Shown here: one piece after another, positions 34,312 through 43,600 of the stretch
Numbering within the stretch: position 1 is the first letter of the stretch
How the letters are laid out: every line of letters begins with the position of its first letter
Source of the DNA: UBA11606 sp965243715
GTDB lineage: Bacteria; Actinomycetota; Acidimicrobiia; Acidimicrobiales; Aldehydirespiratoraceae
Reading direction: 5' to 3'
Length of the DNA: 64,000 nucleotides
Assembly (NCBI GenBank): GCA_965243715.1
Contig: CBDEVU010000017.1
Location: 372,001 to 436,000, forward strand
Program-made: the position numbers and the translations under genes
The notes under the pieces: model-generated
Seen by the model: the letters and a program-made list of their open reading frames with translations, nothing else
What the model was told of the DNA's origin: nothing
Database searches by the model: none

Positions 34312-35627
34312 GCCCCCAACAGCAGGAACAATCCAAGCACTGTGTAGGCAATCATCACCAACAGGAGCCGATACTGGGAACGAACGGCTAGTTGATATCG
34401 ATACCGGCTAACCGCCACATCGTGTGCCGCAGCGACCGCCAGCACGTGACCCCCCGCGATGGCGAGCGTCTGCACCCAGGCGATCGTGTCCGGGGACACA
34501 AGGGTCCAGTCGATGGCGTAATCCTTAGTTCCAAATAGATCGCGGCCAGTCCCAAACGGATCGCTGACTCTAATAATCATCGCCTGACCGTTCAAGACAA
34601 GCAGGCTGAAGTAGTGAGCCAGCGTGTAAGCGGCGGCGATCGGGACCAGGGTGGGCCCAAAGGCGCGGCTGACTTCGGCCGGTTGTTCCCCGGTTATGTT
34701 GGCCATCCAACTCACCGCGAAGGCGTAGATCCAGCCCACTATCCCAATCACTACGAGCAAGCCGATGGTGCTCACCACCGATCGAGACCAGCCGGTGCGA
34801 GTCCCGCTAAGGTCGAGCCAGATCGAACTCCGAGTAAAGCCATCGAAAGTAGTTGCACCCAAGACCACAACGATGAACGGCACCGTGCCCGCCGTCGGGG
34901 GAACGGTCGAGAGGCCGCTCAGCGGCAGGCGCAGGCGGAGGTTGGCGCGGTGGTCACGGTAGACAGGGGCAAGGCCGGCCAACAGCGAAAACAGCACGGC
35001 GAAACCGTCGGCTTCACGCACCCAGATCCGACCCCTGATGGCCGCCCCGCCCAGCAGCAGCAAGCTGTAAAGGGTGATAAACACCGCGATCGCCCGCGGT
35101 CTATCCGGGCTGTGATACGCCAACTCGAACCACAGGTAGCCAAAGATCGCGACCACCGCGGGCCACAATGTCGAGACGGTTTCGGTCACCGGCCCCGATT
35201 TTTCCCCGCGGATCTTCGCCCGCAACCACGCCGCACTATCGGCGATCGTGAGATACGGATTAAAGGCCCGCCAGCCGTCACCTAAAGCAACCGACACCAC
35301 TTGCAGGCCGACCCAAAACCAGATGAACACCGCCCCAGGCGCGACATTCACCGCCCCATTGGGATTGCCTCCCCAAGCTGCGTAGAGCACCACTACGAAC
35401 AACACCAGCCCGAACACTCGGCTGAAGATGAGGCCGCCTCGAGCGACGCTCCCCCGTAGCGAGAACAAGCAACGACCTCGGGCCGCGGCGCCTAGGCGAG
35501 GGGTCGACCAGAACGCACCGACCGCCACAAAGGAAACAACGACGGCGAAACCGGCGGCCCACGCCAGTTGCCACGCCGGCAAGGGTAGATCAGTGCGACC
35601 GCCGATGCCGTGAGCAAGGATCAGCAT
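34308..35627 (-). CDS. Polytopic membrane protein (actinobacterial fenitrothion-hydrolase-like annotation)
   Basis: 439-residue integral membrane protein with roughly ten helices. It begins MLILAHGIGGRTDLPLPAW, a start I recall from actinobacterial proteins annotated as fenitrothion hydrolase-like; that annotation says little about the native role. Conserved-looking features are GDGWRAFNPYLTIADS, NPNGAVNVAPG, and a C-terminal half with SDPFGTGRDLFGTKDY and several histidines in helices (AHYFS, GGHVLAVAAAHDV). Histidine-bearing helices suggest a metal or heme role (inference). It is coupled to a cupredoxin-like lipoprotein and a patatin gene by one-base overlaps. Confidence 0.6.
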   Translation of the reverse strand: MLILAHGIGGRTDLPLPAWQLAWAAGFAVVVSFVAVGAFWSTPRLGAAARGRCLFSLRGSVARGGLIFSRVFGLVLFVVVLYAAWGGNPNGAVNVAPGAVFIWFWVGLQVVSVALGDGWRAFNPYLTIADSAAWLRAKIRGEKSGPVTETVSTLWPAVVAIFGYLWFELAYHSPDRPRAIAVFITLYSLLLLGGAAIRGRIWVREADGFAVLFSLLAGLAPVYRDHRANLRLRLPLSGLSTVPPTAGTVPFIVVVLGATTFDGFTRSSIWLDLSGTRTGWSRSVVSTIGLLVVIGIVGWIYAFAVSWMANITGEQPAEVSRAFGPTLVPIAAAYTLAHYFSLLVLNGQAMIIRVSDPFGTGRDLFGTKDYAIDWTLVSPDTIAWVQTLAIAGGHVLAVAAAHDVAVSRYRYQLAVRSQYRLLLVMIAYTVLGLFLLLGA

Positions 35628-36004
35628 TAGGAAACGGTCAGTTCTGCCAGTAGCTGGCCCGAGCCCTCCAACTCGATCTCAAACCGGCCCGGAATCAGGG
35701 CGTCAAAACTCAGCCGGGCTACGCCGTCGACTACCTCAAGGAACAGATCATAGCCGTGGATGTGGACCTCATCGGCGCTGTCACCGGTGACCTCGATGTT
35801 GACCGCGGCTCCGAGGTCCACCGCGATTCGCTGAACTCCCCCTACCGGCCCGTTGTCGCCGAGTTCGATTTGGATCAGAGCCATCTCTGCGTCGGGAACA
35901 ACTTCAAGATCGGGGCCAGGCGACGCCCGCTCACTGCACCCGGTGGTGTAAACGAGGACGGCCAAGACGATGATGGTTAGCTGTCGTAGCCCGAGGAATC
36001 GCAT
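35627..36004 (-). CDS. Small lipoprotein with cupredoxin-like domain
   Basis: 125 residues: signal peptide with lipobox (VLVYTTGCSE, Cys at about 23), then a beta-rich domain in which DEVHIHGYDLFLEV and LIPGRFEIELEGSGQLLAELTVS resemble EfeO/cupredoxin-type folds. No classical type 1 copper ligand set is obvious beyond the two histidines of HIHGYD, so copper binding is not assured. It lies between the membrane protein and the patatin gene with shared start/stop bases, so it probably serves the membrane protein next to it. Confidence 0.6.
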   Translation of the reverse strand: MRFLGLRQLTIIVLAVLVYTTGCSERASPGPDLEVVPDAEMALIQIELGDNGPVGGVQRIAVDLGAAVNIEVTGDSADEVHIHGYDLFLEVVDGVARLSFDALIPGRFEIELEGSGQLLAELTVS

Positions 36005-37128
36005 TAGTTGGGTCTCCTTGGTGATGCCTCGGCGAAGAGGGTGGACAGGTGCTTGGAACGGAAGTCCTTTACTCGGGCCGTGGGATGGGTGAGCACCACT
36101 CGCTGCTCCACCGCGACACCGTCGGGACCACCCATACCAAGATGATCCACGAGAGCGGTAGCACCGCCGACTAGAGCGTCAACAAGCACGGGGCGCGACC
36201 GCTCCAGACGGGTCGGCAACTCAACCGAATCCGGAATATCAACAATGTCAATTCGCACCTGTCGGCTCTTGGCCATCTCGCTAAGCGGGCAGGCCAATCC
36301 GTCGGCGACGGCCCGCAGGTTCCACGCTTGCTGGCTCGACCACGCCGGCAGATCAGCGAGGAGATCACCGATGTGGTCACCATGGATCCGGCGAACGACT
36401 GGCACCACAGCTAGGCGCTCGACCAAGCTGAGCGACTCGATCTTTTCGTCCATAAGAACCGGGCGGGACGGCAAGACAAGAATATGGGTTGCTCCCAAAG
36501 CGGCGGCCGTCCGCCACGGCACCGGTTCGTGAAGTCCACCGTCGACATAATCCTCACCATCGACTTCCTTGGCTCCCCCCGCCAGTACCGGCAGGGAGGC
36601 GGTGGCCTTCAAAATGGCCGCCATCCGGGCGATGTCTCCTTCGACGGGGAAGTAACGGACCGGGTTGTCAGGTTCTACCGGCGAAACTGTGGCATACAGT
36701 GGGATCGAACTATCAGCAACGGCCGCTAGGTCCAACCCTCGGGCCGGGGCCGCCTTATCGATGAGATAGTCGAGGTCGATCGCCGCTTCCATCTTCAACA
36801 TTCGTGACCGGTCGAGGAACGGTTCGGTATGGAGTTCCGTGTAGAAGAGAACGCTGCCTTCAATCGTGCGGCCGTCGAGGAAAAAAGCGGCGGCCAAGGC
36901 ACCAGCCGAGGTGGCCACAATCAAGTCAATGGTGTCACGCAGGCCGAGTTGTTCGAGGGCCAACAACATCCCGGCAGCGACAACACCGCGCATGCCACCG
37001 CCTTCAATCGCCAATGCCAAAGTGGCGTCGTCGGCCCGGGCTCCCGGCTGGGAACTACCCCGGAGTCGCTCGCGCATGAGGTCCGCCGCCGCCTGGGGTG
37101 AAGGCGGCCCGCTAGAAGGAACCGCCAT
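36004..37128 (-). CDS. Patatin-like phospholipase
   Basis: 374-residue protein with a patatin domain: oxyanion loop ALAIEGGGMRGVVAAG, nucleophile elbow IVATSAGALAAAF and the catalytic-dyad motif VDGGLHEPVP. The elbow reads A-T-S-A-G rather than the usual G-x-S-x-G, though the serine is kept. No signal peptide; probably cytoplasmic or peripheral lipid acyl hydrolase. The stop codon shares a base with the following lipoprotein start. Confidence 0.82.
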   Translation of the reverse strand: MAVPSSGPPSPQAAADLMRERLRGSSQPGARADDATLALAIEGGGMRGVVAAGMLLALEQLGLRDTIDLIVATSAGALAAAFFLDGRTIEGSVLFYTELHTEPFLDRSRMLKMEAAIDLDYLIDKAAPARGLDLAAVADSSIPLYATVSPVEPDNPVRYFPVEGDIARMAAILKATASLPVLAGGAKEVDGEDYVDGGLHEPVPWRTAAALGATHILVLPSRPVLMDEKIESLSLVERLAVVPVVRRIHGDHIGDLLADLPAWSSQQAWNLRAVADGLACPLSEMAKSRQVRIDIVDIPDSVELPTRLERSRPVLVDALVGGATALVDHLGMGGPDGVAVEQRVVLTHPTARVKDFRSKHLSTLFAEASPRRPN

Positions 37129-37149
37129 TGAAGCCGAAGTTGGTGTGAA

Positions 37150-38064
37150 TCAGCCCAGAGCCAAGGCTAGGGCCTCAACTGACGGGGCGAAGTAGTACGA
37201 ACCCGAGGCCGGGGTCGAGTAATTCGTGATCAGATCGGTTTCTTGGCCACTTGTGCCGTACATGGCTTCCATGCGTTCGCGCATCGGCGCTTGAGTCTTG
37301 CAAAAACCCATGAAGTACAGGCCAACGGTTCCGTCGTGAAAGGCGTAAGGGGTTGAACGGCGAACCATCTCGCCCCGCTTGGCGGTGGACTCGTCAGCGG
37401 TTTCACCCTCGCGCAGTTCGACGTGGCGGAGGTGAGAGCCAGGCACTTGGGTTTCAAGTTTGACGGAATCGGGCTTGGTGCGGCCAAAGGTGTTCTCCTC
37501 CTCGGCCAGGGACAGGCTGGCCCAGTAGCCCATGTCGTGGACCCAACGCTGGGCGATGCAGTAAGAGCCGCCTTCGCCCGCTTGGCCATCGCCGATAATG
37601 CCCCGATCTTGTTGATCCTCAGGTTCGGGATTACCGGTACCGTCGATGTGGCCGGTGAGGTCGAGGCTGTTTTTGTAGATGAAACACGGCGTTTCACGGG
37701 CAACGGCGAGATGCCCAGCTACGGCGTTGCGGAAGGTGTGCTGGACTTCCCAGATGAGGTCCTTGTCGGCATGGTGAAGCCACAACAGCAGCTCTTCTTG
37801 GGTGCCTTTAGCCACCTTGGTGCCGTCGGGGGATTCGTAGCCAGGGTAGGCTTGGAAGTCACCGTCGGTCTCGATACCAAGATCATCAGCCAGCGTCGGG
37901 CCGAACAACACGCCAAGGTTGACCCCTTGGGCATCGGCATCGGCTTGGGTCGCAGTGAGCGCCGACTTGATAACGCCGAGATCAGCGCCCTCGGTCCGGC
38001 TCATGTGGACATACCACTGGTACTTCTGCAGATCCCCAAGGATCGCGGGCTGCGATGTTGCCAT
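37150..38064 (-). CDS. DyP-type heme peroxidase, YfeX-like
   Basis: I start at the ATG at 38064, preceded by AAAGGAA; this gives 304 residues. DyP hallmarks: the GxxDG motif in TGHIDGTGNPEPED, a distal segment GSYCIAQRWVHD, the heme-ligand region SHLRHVELRE, and RRSTPYAFHDGTVGLYFMGF ending with GSYYFAPSVEAL. It has no Tat signal, so it may work in the cytoplasm or as encapsulin cargo, but no encapsulin gene is in the window. It follows ThrH on the same strand with a 111-base gap. Confidence 0.9.
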   Translation of the reverse strand: MATSQPAILGDLQKYQWYVHMSRTEGADLGVIKSALTATQADADAQGVNLGVLFGPTLADDLGIETDGDFQAYPGYESPDGTKVAKGTQEELLLWLHHADKDLIWEVQHTFRNAVAGHLAVARETPCFIYKNSLDLTGHIDGTGNPEPEDQQDRGIIGDGQAGEGGSYCIAQRWVHDMGYWASLSLAEEENTFGRTKPDSVKLETQVPGSHLRHVELREGETADESTAKRGEMVRRSTPYAFHDGTVGLYFMGFCKTQAPMRERMEAMYGTSGQETDLITNYSTPASGSYYFAPSVEALALALG

Positions 38065-38140
38065 CTGTGGATTCCTTTGTTCTTCGATGAAGGAGTGTGG
38101 AGTAGTAAGCTTAGACCAAGTACAGCCTCGATGCCTACTA

Positions 38141-38161
38141 TTCTTGATCAACCGTCAAGAA
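38141..38161. other. Inverted repeat between thrH and the DyP gene
   Basis: TTCTTGA and TCAAGAA form a perfect 7-base inverted repeat around a 7-base loop. It lies 15 bases past the thrH stop and about 80 bases before the DyP start (both minus strand). No T run follows, so it is either a weak terminator for thrH or an operator-like site for the DyP gene. This gap (38065-38175) holds no gene. Confidence 0.35.
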
Positions 38162-38175
38162 AGCTCTACTTTTGC

Positions 38176-38799
38176 TCAGCTTTCGACGGGCCCCAACTCG
38201 GCGGAGTCGATCCACGAACGGAGGCTGCCGTAGTCGGTAAACGACGCCAAGTCGGGGTTCTCCGCGATGATGTTGGCGGGTGCGTAGAGCAAAGCGCCCG
38301 CGTGTGCCGACCGCAGCATCGACAAGTCGTTGTAGGAGTCCCCCGCCGACACGACATGATAGTTGAGCGAGCGGAAAGCTTCAACCGCTCGGCGCTTGTG
38401 GTCGTCGATGCGTTGGACATAATCAACAATATGGTCGTCAACAACCCGCAGTTGGTGGCAGAGGATGGTGGGACACCCAAGTTGGTGCATGAGCGGCGAG
38501 GCGAACTCTTGGAAGGTGTCGGACAGCAGCACTACCTGGTAGTCGGCGCGCAACTCGTCGAGGAACTCTTTAGCCCCGTCAAACGGACCCATAGCGGCCA
38601 ACACTGCTCGCAGGTCGCTCATGTTCACGCCGTTAGCGTCGAGGATTTCGAGCCGATACTGCATGAGCGAGTCGTAGTCGGCTTCGTCACGGGTAGTGCG
38701 GAGCAGTTCGTCGATGCCGGTTCGCTGAGCCAGGTTGACCCACACTTCGGGGACCAGCACGCCTTCAACGTCGAGTGTGACAAGCTTCTGGGGATGCAC
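38176..38799 (-). CDS. thrH: ThrH-type phosphoserine phosphatase (HAD family)
   Basis: 207-residue HAD phosphatase very like Pseudomonas ThrH, which dephosphorylates phosphoserine and can transfer phosphate to homoserine. Motif I LVTLDVEGVLVPEVWV has Asp at the nucleophile position, VVLLSDTFQEFASPLMHQLG holds motif II, and VSAGDSYNDLSMLRSAHAG is motif IV. The start is taken as GTG at 38799 because no ATG lies near the first strand; the frame stays open far upstream only by chance. It is divergent from the next gene with 24 bases between starts. Confidence 0.85.
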   Translation of the reverse strand: MHPQKLVTLDVEGVLVPEVWVNLAQRTGIDELLRTTRDEADYDSLMQYRLEILDANGVNMSDLRAVLAAMGPFDGAKEFLDELRADYQVVLLSDTFQEFASPLMHQLGCPTILCHQLRVVDDHIVDYVQRIDDHKRRAVEAFRSLNYHVVSAGDSYNDLSMLRSAHAGALLYAPANIIAENPDLASFTDYGSLRSWIDSAELGPVES

Positions 38800-38823
38800 T
38801 CCGGAAATGGTAATGGTTGAGCG

Positions 38824-39804
38824 GTGAACTTCCCCCGCGATATTCCTCGGACGGGTACCAGTTCGCAGGCTCGTAACTGGCTGCGGGCGAACCCCCACGT
38901 CCCCTTCGAACCCATCACGATCGACAACGCCGATCGGATTCGCACCCAGATCCGCGACGGTTTCCGGGCGGAAATGGTCGCCGCTCGTGAAGAGTTCGCG
39001 GTAGCCGAAACCCGAACGGCGATCGATGGGGTGCGGTGCTGCGAGTTTCGTCCCGCGCTTGGCGGCGAGCGCCCCGACGTGGCAATTCTCTACTTCTTCG
39101 GCGGCGGCTTCGCGATCGGATCTCCCGCCGAGGATGTTGTCATTACCGCGCCTTTGGCGGTGAACCTCAATATCTGTGTCGTTGCCCCCGAATACTCCCG
39201 AACACCTGAAGCCCCTTTCCCCGTCGCCCTCGACGAAGCAATAGCGGTCTATCGGGTTCTCATCGATGAATACGGCGCCGAGAACGTGGTGGTAGCCGGC
39301 GAGTCGGCGGGTGGAAACCTCGCACTGACGACCACACTTCGAGCCCGCGATGAGGGTCTCGATATGCCCGCCGGGATCATCGGCTTGTCCCCTTGGGCCG
39401 ACCTCACCCACTCCGGTGACAGCCACCTAGCTGACCGCGATCCGACGGCGAAGATGTCGACCTGCGATCTCCAACCGTTAGCCGCTGCGTACACCGGTGT
39501 ACACACTCCTACGGACCCGCTGATCTCACCGATCTTCGCCGATTTCCGCGGCTTTCCCCCCACCTTTCTCACCACGGGAACTCGCGACATTTTGCTGTCC
39601 GATTCCGTGCGGCTCGCAACAGCGATGCGATGCGACGGGGTCGCTGTCGACCTGCGCGTGTGGGAGGGCATGTGGCACGTCTTTGAGTTCTATCGCGAGC
39701 TTCCTGAAGCGCGAACTTCCGTTAACGAAATCACGGCCTTCGCCGCGAACATCCTTGGAGTTGACCTACTCCCGGGGTTTCTTGGCGAACCGGTCGATCG
39801 CTAA
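38824..39804 (+). CDS. Hormone-sensitive-lipase-family alpha/beta hydrolase
   Basis: 326 residues from a GTG at 38824. The nucleophile elbow is VVAGESAGGNLAL (GxSxG), and a catalytic-His region GMWHVFEFY is present near the C-terminus. The oxyanion motif that normally reads HGGG is ILYFFGGGFAIGS here, with Phe in place of the His. Typical family substrates are short-chain esters or lipid-like acyl esters; the native substrate is unknown. A single gene flanked by opposite-strand genes. Confidence 0.8.
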   Translation: MNFPRDIPRTGTSSQARNWLRANPHVPFEPITIDNADRIRTQIRDGFRAEMVAAREEFAVAETRTAIDGVRCCEFRPALGGERPDVAILYFFGGGFAIGSPAEDVVITAPLAVNLNICVVAPEYSRTPEAPFPVALDEAIAVYRVLIDEYGAENVVVAGESAGGNLALTTTLRARDEGLDMPAGIIGLSPWADLTHSGDSHLADRDPTAKMSTCDLQPLAAAYTGVHTPTDPLISPIFADFRGFPPTFLTTGTRDILLSDSVRLATAMRCDGVAVDLRVWEGMWHVFEFYRELPEARTSVNEITAFAANILGVDLLPGFLGEPVDR

Positions 39805-39828
39805 CGGCGCGGCCAGCGGGGGTGGACC

Positions 39829-40611
39829 TCAGTCGAACTCTGGAGCCCGTTTTTCGACGAACGCGGCTATGCCTTCTTGTCCGTCGTGGGTCGCCATGGC
39901 GGCGGTGATCTTTTCGGTCTCGAACTCGCCTGCCGATTCCAGTGAGTGCTCCATGCCGTTGTAGATAACCCGTTTGGCGTGGCCGATCGCCGCGGCCGCA
40001 CCGTGGGCGAGGGTGGTGGCCAGTTCGGCGGTGGCTGACTCGACTTCGTCGTCTGGCACGACTCGGTTGACTAGTCCCCACGACTCAGCTTCGTCGGCGG
40101 ACAAGACGCGGTTGGTGAGGGTGAGGTCGAGCATGCGGCGCAGTCCGATATGACGGGCTATGAAGTACGACGAGGTGCCGTCAGGGGTCACCCCGGCGCG
40201 GGTGTAGGCCATGGTGTATTTCGCTGACTGGCCCGAAATCACCAGGTCGAAAGCGCTCATCAAGCTCAGTCCCGCGCCGCCCGCCGCGCCGCGTACTCCG
40301 GCCACGAACGGTTTGGGTGTGCGGTTCATCAACTGGATGGCGGCATGGAAGTCGATCAACATGTCATGGGCGCGGCGCGGGAGTGCCTGGCCCCAGTCGT
40401 GAAACAATTTGAGGTCGCCCCCGGCGCAAAAAACCCGGCCCGCGGCGGTGACCGAAACGGCACGAACCGCATCGTCGTAGCTGATATCAAGCATGACGGA
40501 TCGAAGGTCACGGGCCAACGCGGGACTAACCGCGTTGGCCCCTTCGGGACGGTTGAAGCAGAGGTGGCCGACGCCATCGACCGCCTCGTAGGTAATGGTC
40601 TCGTAGGTCAT
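39829..40611 (-). CDS. Enoyl-CoA hydratase/isomerase family protein
   Basis: 260-residue crotonase-fold protein. The first oxyanion-hole segment is RVFCAGGDLKLF, the second is GVRGAAGGAGLSLMSAFDLV, and TRAGVTPDGTSSYFIARHIG follows. At the usual acidic position the sequence has Asp in TPDG, which resembles PaaG-like isomerases or hydratases more than the classical mitochondrial hydratase. The pathway is unknown; it is alone between a hydrolase and the giant surface protein. Confidence 0.85.
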   Translation of the reverse strand: MTYETITYEAVDGVGHLCFNRPEGANAVSPALARDLRSVMLDISYDDAVRAVSVTAAGRVFCAGGDLKLFHDWGQALPRRAHDMLIDFHAAIQLMNRTPKPFVAGVRGAAGGAGLSLMSAFDLVISGQSAKYTMAYTRAGVTPDGTSSYFIARHIGLRRMLDLTLTNRVLSADEAESWGLVNRVVPDDEVESATAELATTLAHGAAAAIGHAKRVIYNGMEHSLESAGEFETEKITAAMATHDGQEGIAAFVEKRAPEFD

Positions 40612-40638
40612 GTAACGAACCTACTCGTCGAGTGGGGG

Positions 40639-40673
40639 CCGGCGGGCGACCCGCTCTATAGGGGCCCCGCCGG
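40639..40673 (-). terminator. GC-rich hairpin after the surface-protein gene
   Basis: CCGGCGGG (40639-40646) and CCCGCCGG (40666-40673) are perfect complements around a 19-base loop that has some internal pairing. The hairpin lies three bases beyond the stop of the 1915-residue gene in its direction of transcription. No U run follows, as is common for actinobacterial hairpins, so it is a candidate terminator only. Confidence 0.5.
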
Positions 40674-40675
40674 TG

Positions 40676-43600
40676 TTAGTTCAATGCCCTATACAAGCGG
40701 GCCAATGCCAAGGCCATCTGCTCACGAGTCATCATATCGGAGGGAGAGTACGTCGTTGCTGACGTTCCCTTGATCACCCCAATGGATTTGAGGCAACCAA
40801 GATCTCCGTTGGCGTATGACGATGCTGGGACGTCGACGAAACCGTGATCAGTGGACAGGCAGGCTTTGTCGCCGCTCACCTTACGGTACAAACGGCCCAA
40901 GAACGCCGCCATCTGCTCCCTCGTCACCGAGTCGTGGGGCGAGTACGTCGTTGCTGACGTTCCGGTGGTTACGCCAAGGGCTTTGAGGCAACCAATGTAG
41001 AGGTAGGCATAGGACGATCTTGGGACATCAACAAACGGGTGGTTAGCGGATCCGCATGCCCTTCCGGTCACCTTGCGGTACATACGGCCTAGGAACGCTG
41101 CCATCTGCTCCCTCGTCACCGAGTCGTGGGGCGAGTACGTCGTTGCTGACGTTCCGGTGGTTACGCCGAGGGCTTTGATGCACCCAATAGCGCTCGAACC
41201 TTCTAGCGTCGACGGCACGTCAGTAAAGGGGTGAGGAGCGTTGGCGTTCTCGACGCAAGCCGGATGAATCCTGATCACTTCGGCAACGGGGACCGTTATC
41301 ACCGGAGGTGCTGGCTGGGTGACCTCGGCGACATTGTCGACGGTGACCGTAATTAGCTGACCTGCACGATTCGGACCATCGGAAACGATGACTTGAACCA
41401 CATAATCATTGCTGCCGGCCGCCGAGCCGGGCATCTCGAAGTCCGGAGCGTTCTTGAACGTCAACACACCAGTGGCGAGACTGATGTCGAACTTCGCGAC
41501 ATCGGCCCCGGCACTAGGCCCGGTACCCAAGGTGTACGTGACGGTGTCCGATGTGTCGGCGTCGGCCGCTACCACCGTCCCGACGGTGAGGAGGTTTTCG
41601 TCCACGCTGAACGCCTTCGATGAACTGAACTGTGGGGTGTTGTCGTTTCTGTCACGGATGGTGACCGTTATCGACTGCTCGACGGACTGTCCGCCCGCCG
41701 TGGCGGTGACCGTAACCTCATAGACGTTATCGGTGGTGCCAACATCTTGGGGTAGCTCGAAATCAGGAGTAAACTCGAACGTCAACGCACCAGACGCCGC
41801 GTCGATACTGAAGCTCGCTAGGTCAGCTCCGCCCGACAACGAATAGGCCACGGTGTCCGCCGTGTCATCGTCGGTCGCTACCACGGTAGCGGCAGCGCTT
41901 TTGCCCTCCTCGATAGTGAAGCTAGCCGGTGAGGTGAACTTAGGGGGGTTGTCGTTCACGTTGGTAACAGTGACCGTAATCGTCTGAGTTGCTGCCGCAT
42001 TGGTGCCATCGGAGGCGGAAACTTCAACCACATAAACATTGGCGTTGTCGGGGTCACCCGTACCGGCGGGGGTTTCGAAATCAGGAGCCTCTATGAACGT
42101 CAACGCACCCGACGTCGCGTCGCGGGTGAACTTCGACCCATCAGCCCCACCCAACGTGTAGGCGACGGTCCCCACCGTGTCAGCATCGGTCGCTTCCACC
42201 GTGGTGACAGCAGTCTCGCCTTCCTCGACGTCGACCGCTGCAGTTGCTGCTAGGAACACCGGAGGATTGTCATTGGCGTCAGTGACAGTGACCGTTATGG
42301 CCTGAGTCGCTACCAGATTGGTGCCATCGGAGGCGGAAACTACAACCACATAGACATTGGCGTTGTCACCAGTACGGGTGGCGTCTTCGAAATCAGGAGG
42401 AGTCTCGAACGTCAACACACCAGACGTCTCGTCGATACTGAACTTCGCTTGGTCGGCTCCGCCCGACACCGAATAGGTCGCGATCACCACCGAATCAGCA
42501 TCGGTCGCTTCCACCGTAGTGACAGCAGTCTGTTCCTCAGCGACGGTGACCGCTGCAGTAGCCTCCAACACCGGAGGATTGTCATTGACGTCAGTGACAG
42601 TGACCGTTATGACCTGAGTCGCTGCCAGATTGTCACCATCGGAGGCGGAAACTTCAACCACATAAATATTGCTGGAAGCATCCGAGCCGAGGGCTTCGAA
42701 ATCAGGTTCCTCTATGAACGTCAACTCACCAGACGTCGCGTCGATACTGAACTTCAACCGATCAGCACCGCCCGACACCGAATAGGTCACGGTGTCACTG
42801 TCGACGTCGGTCGCTTCCACCGTCGCGACGGCAGTCTGGCCTTCCTCGACGTCGACCGCTGCATCATCTGGCAACACCGGGGAGGTGTCGTCCTCATCAG
42901 TAACAGTGACCGTAATTTCCTGGGATTCTGTAACTAGGCTCGCGGGATCTTGGCCCAAGGTGGCGGTGACCGTAACCACATAAACATTGCTGGAAGCCGC
43001 CGAGCCGCGGGCTTCGAAATCAGGAGCTTTCTTGAACGTCAACACACCACTGGCGAGACTGATGTCGAACTTCTTGTCGTCGAGACTGTCGCCCAAGGTG
43101 TAGGTGACGGCACCCGCCGTGTCAGCATCGGTCGCTAGCACCGTAGTGACAGCAGTGGTGCCCTCTACAACGTCAACCGCGTTCGGTGACGAAAACAGCG
43201 GGTCGCTGTCGTCGATACCAGTAACAGTGACCCTAATTACCTGGGATTCTGAAGCTTCGCCCAGGGTGGCGGTGACCGTAATCACATAGATGTTGTCCTG
43301 ATCAGCATCGAGGGGTGTCTCGAAATCAGGTGCGACCTCGAACGACAACTCACCAGACGCAGAGTCGATGGTGAACTTCTCGTCGTCGTCACTGTCGCCC
43401 AAGGCATAAGTGACGGCACCCGTCGTGTCAGCATCGGCCGCTACCACCGTGAGTACAGCACCAGTGGTGTCCTCTACAACCTCAACCGCGTCATCTGACG
43501 AAAACACCAGGTCAGTATCGTCCACATCGGTAACAGTGACCGTAATCGTCTGAGTTACCGCCGTATGGACAGTATCGGAGGCGGAAACTTCAACCACATA

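Noticed and set aside
38824..39426. Long minus-strand extension of thrH (416-residue reading)
   Set aside because: The extra N-terminal part lies antisense to the hydrolase gene and has no ThrH homology; the ThrH fold starts at LVTLDVEGVLVPE just after GTG 38799.
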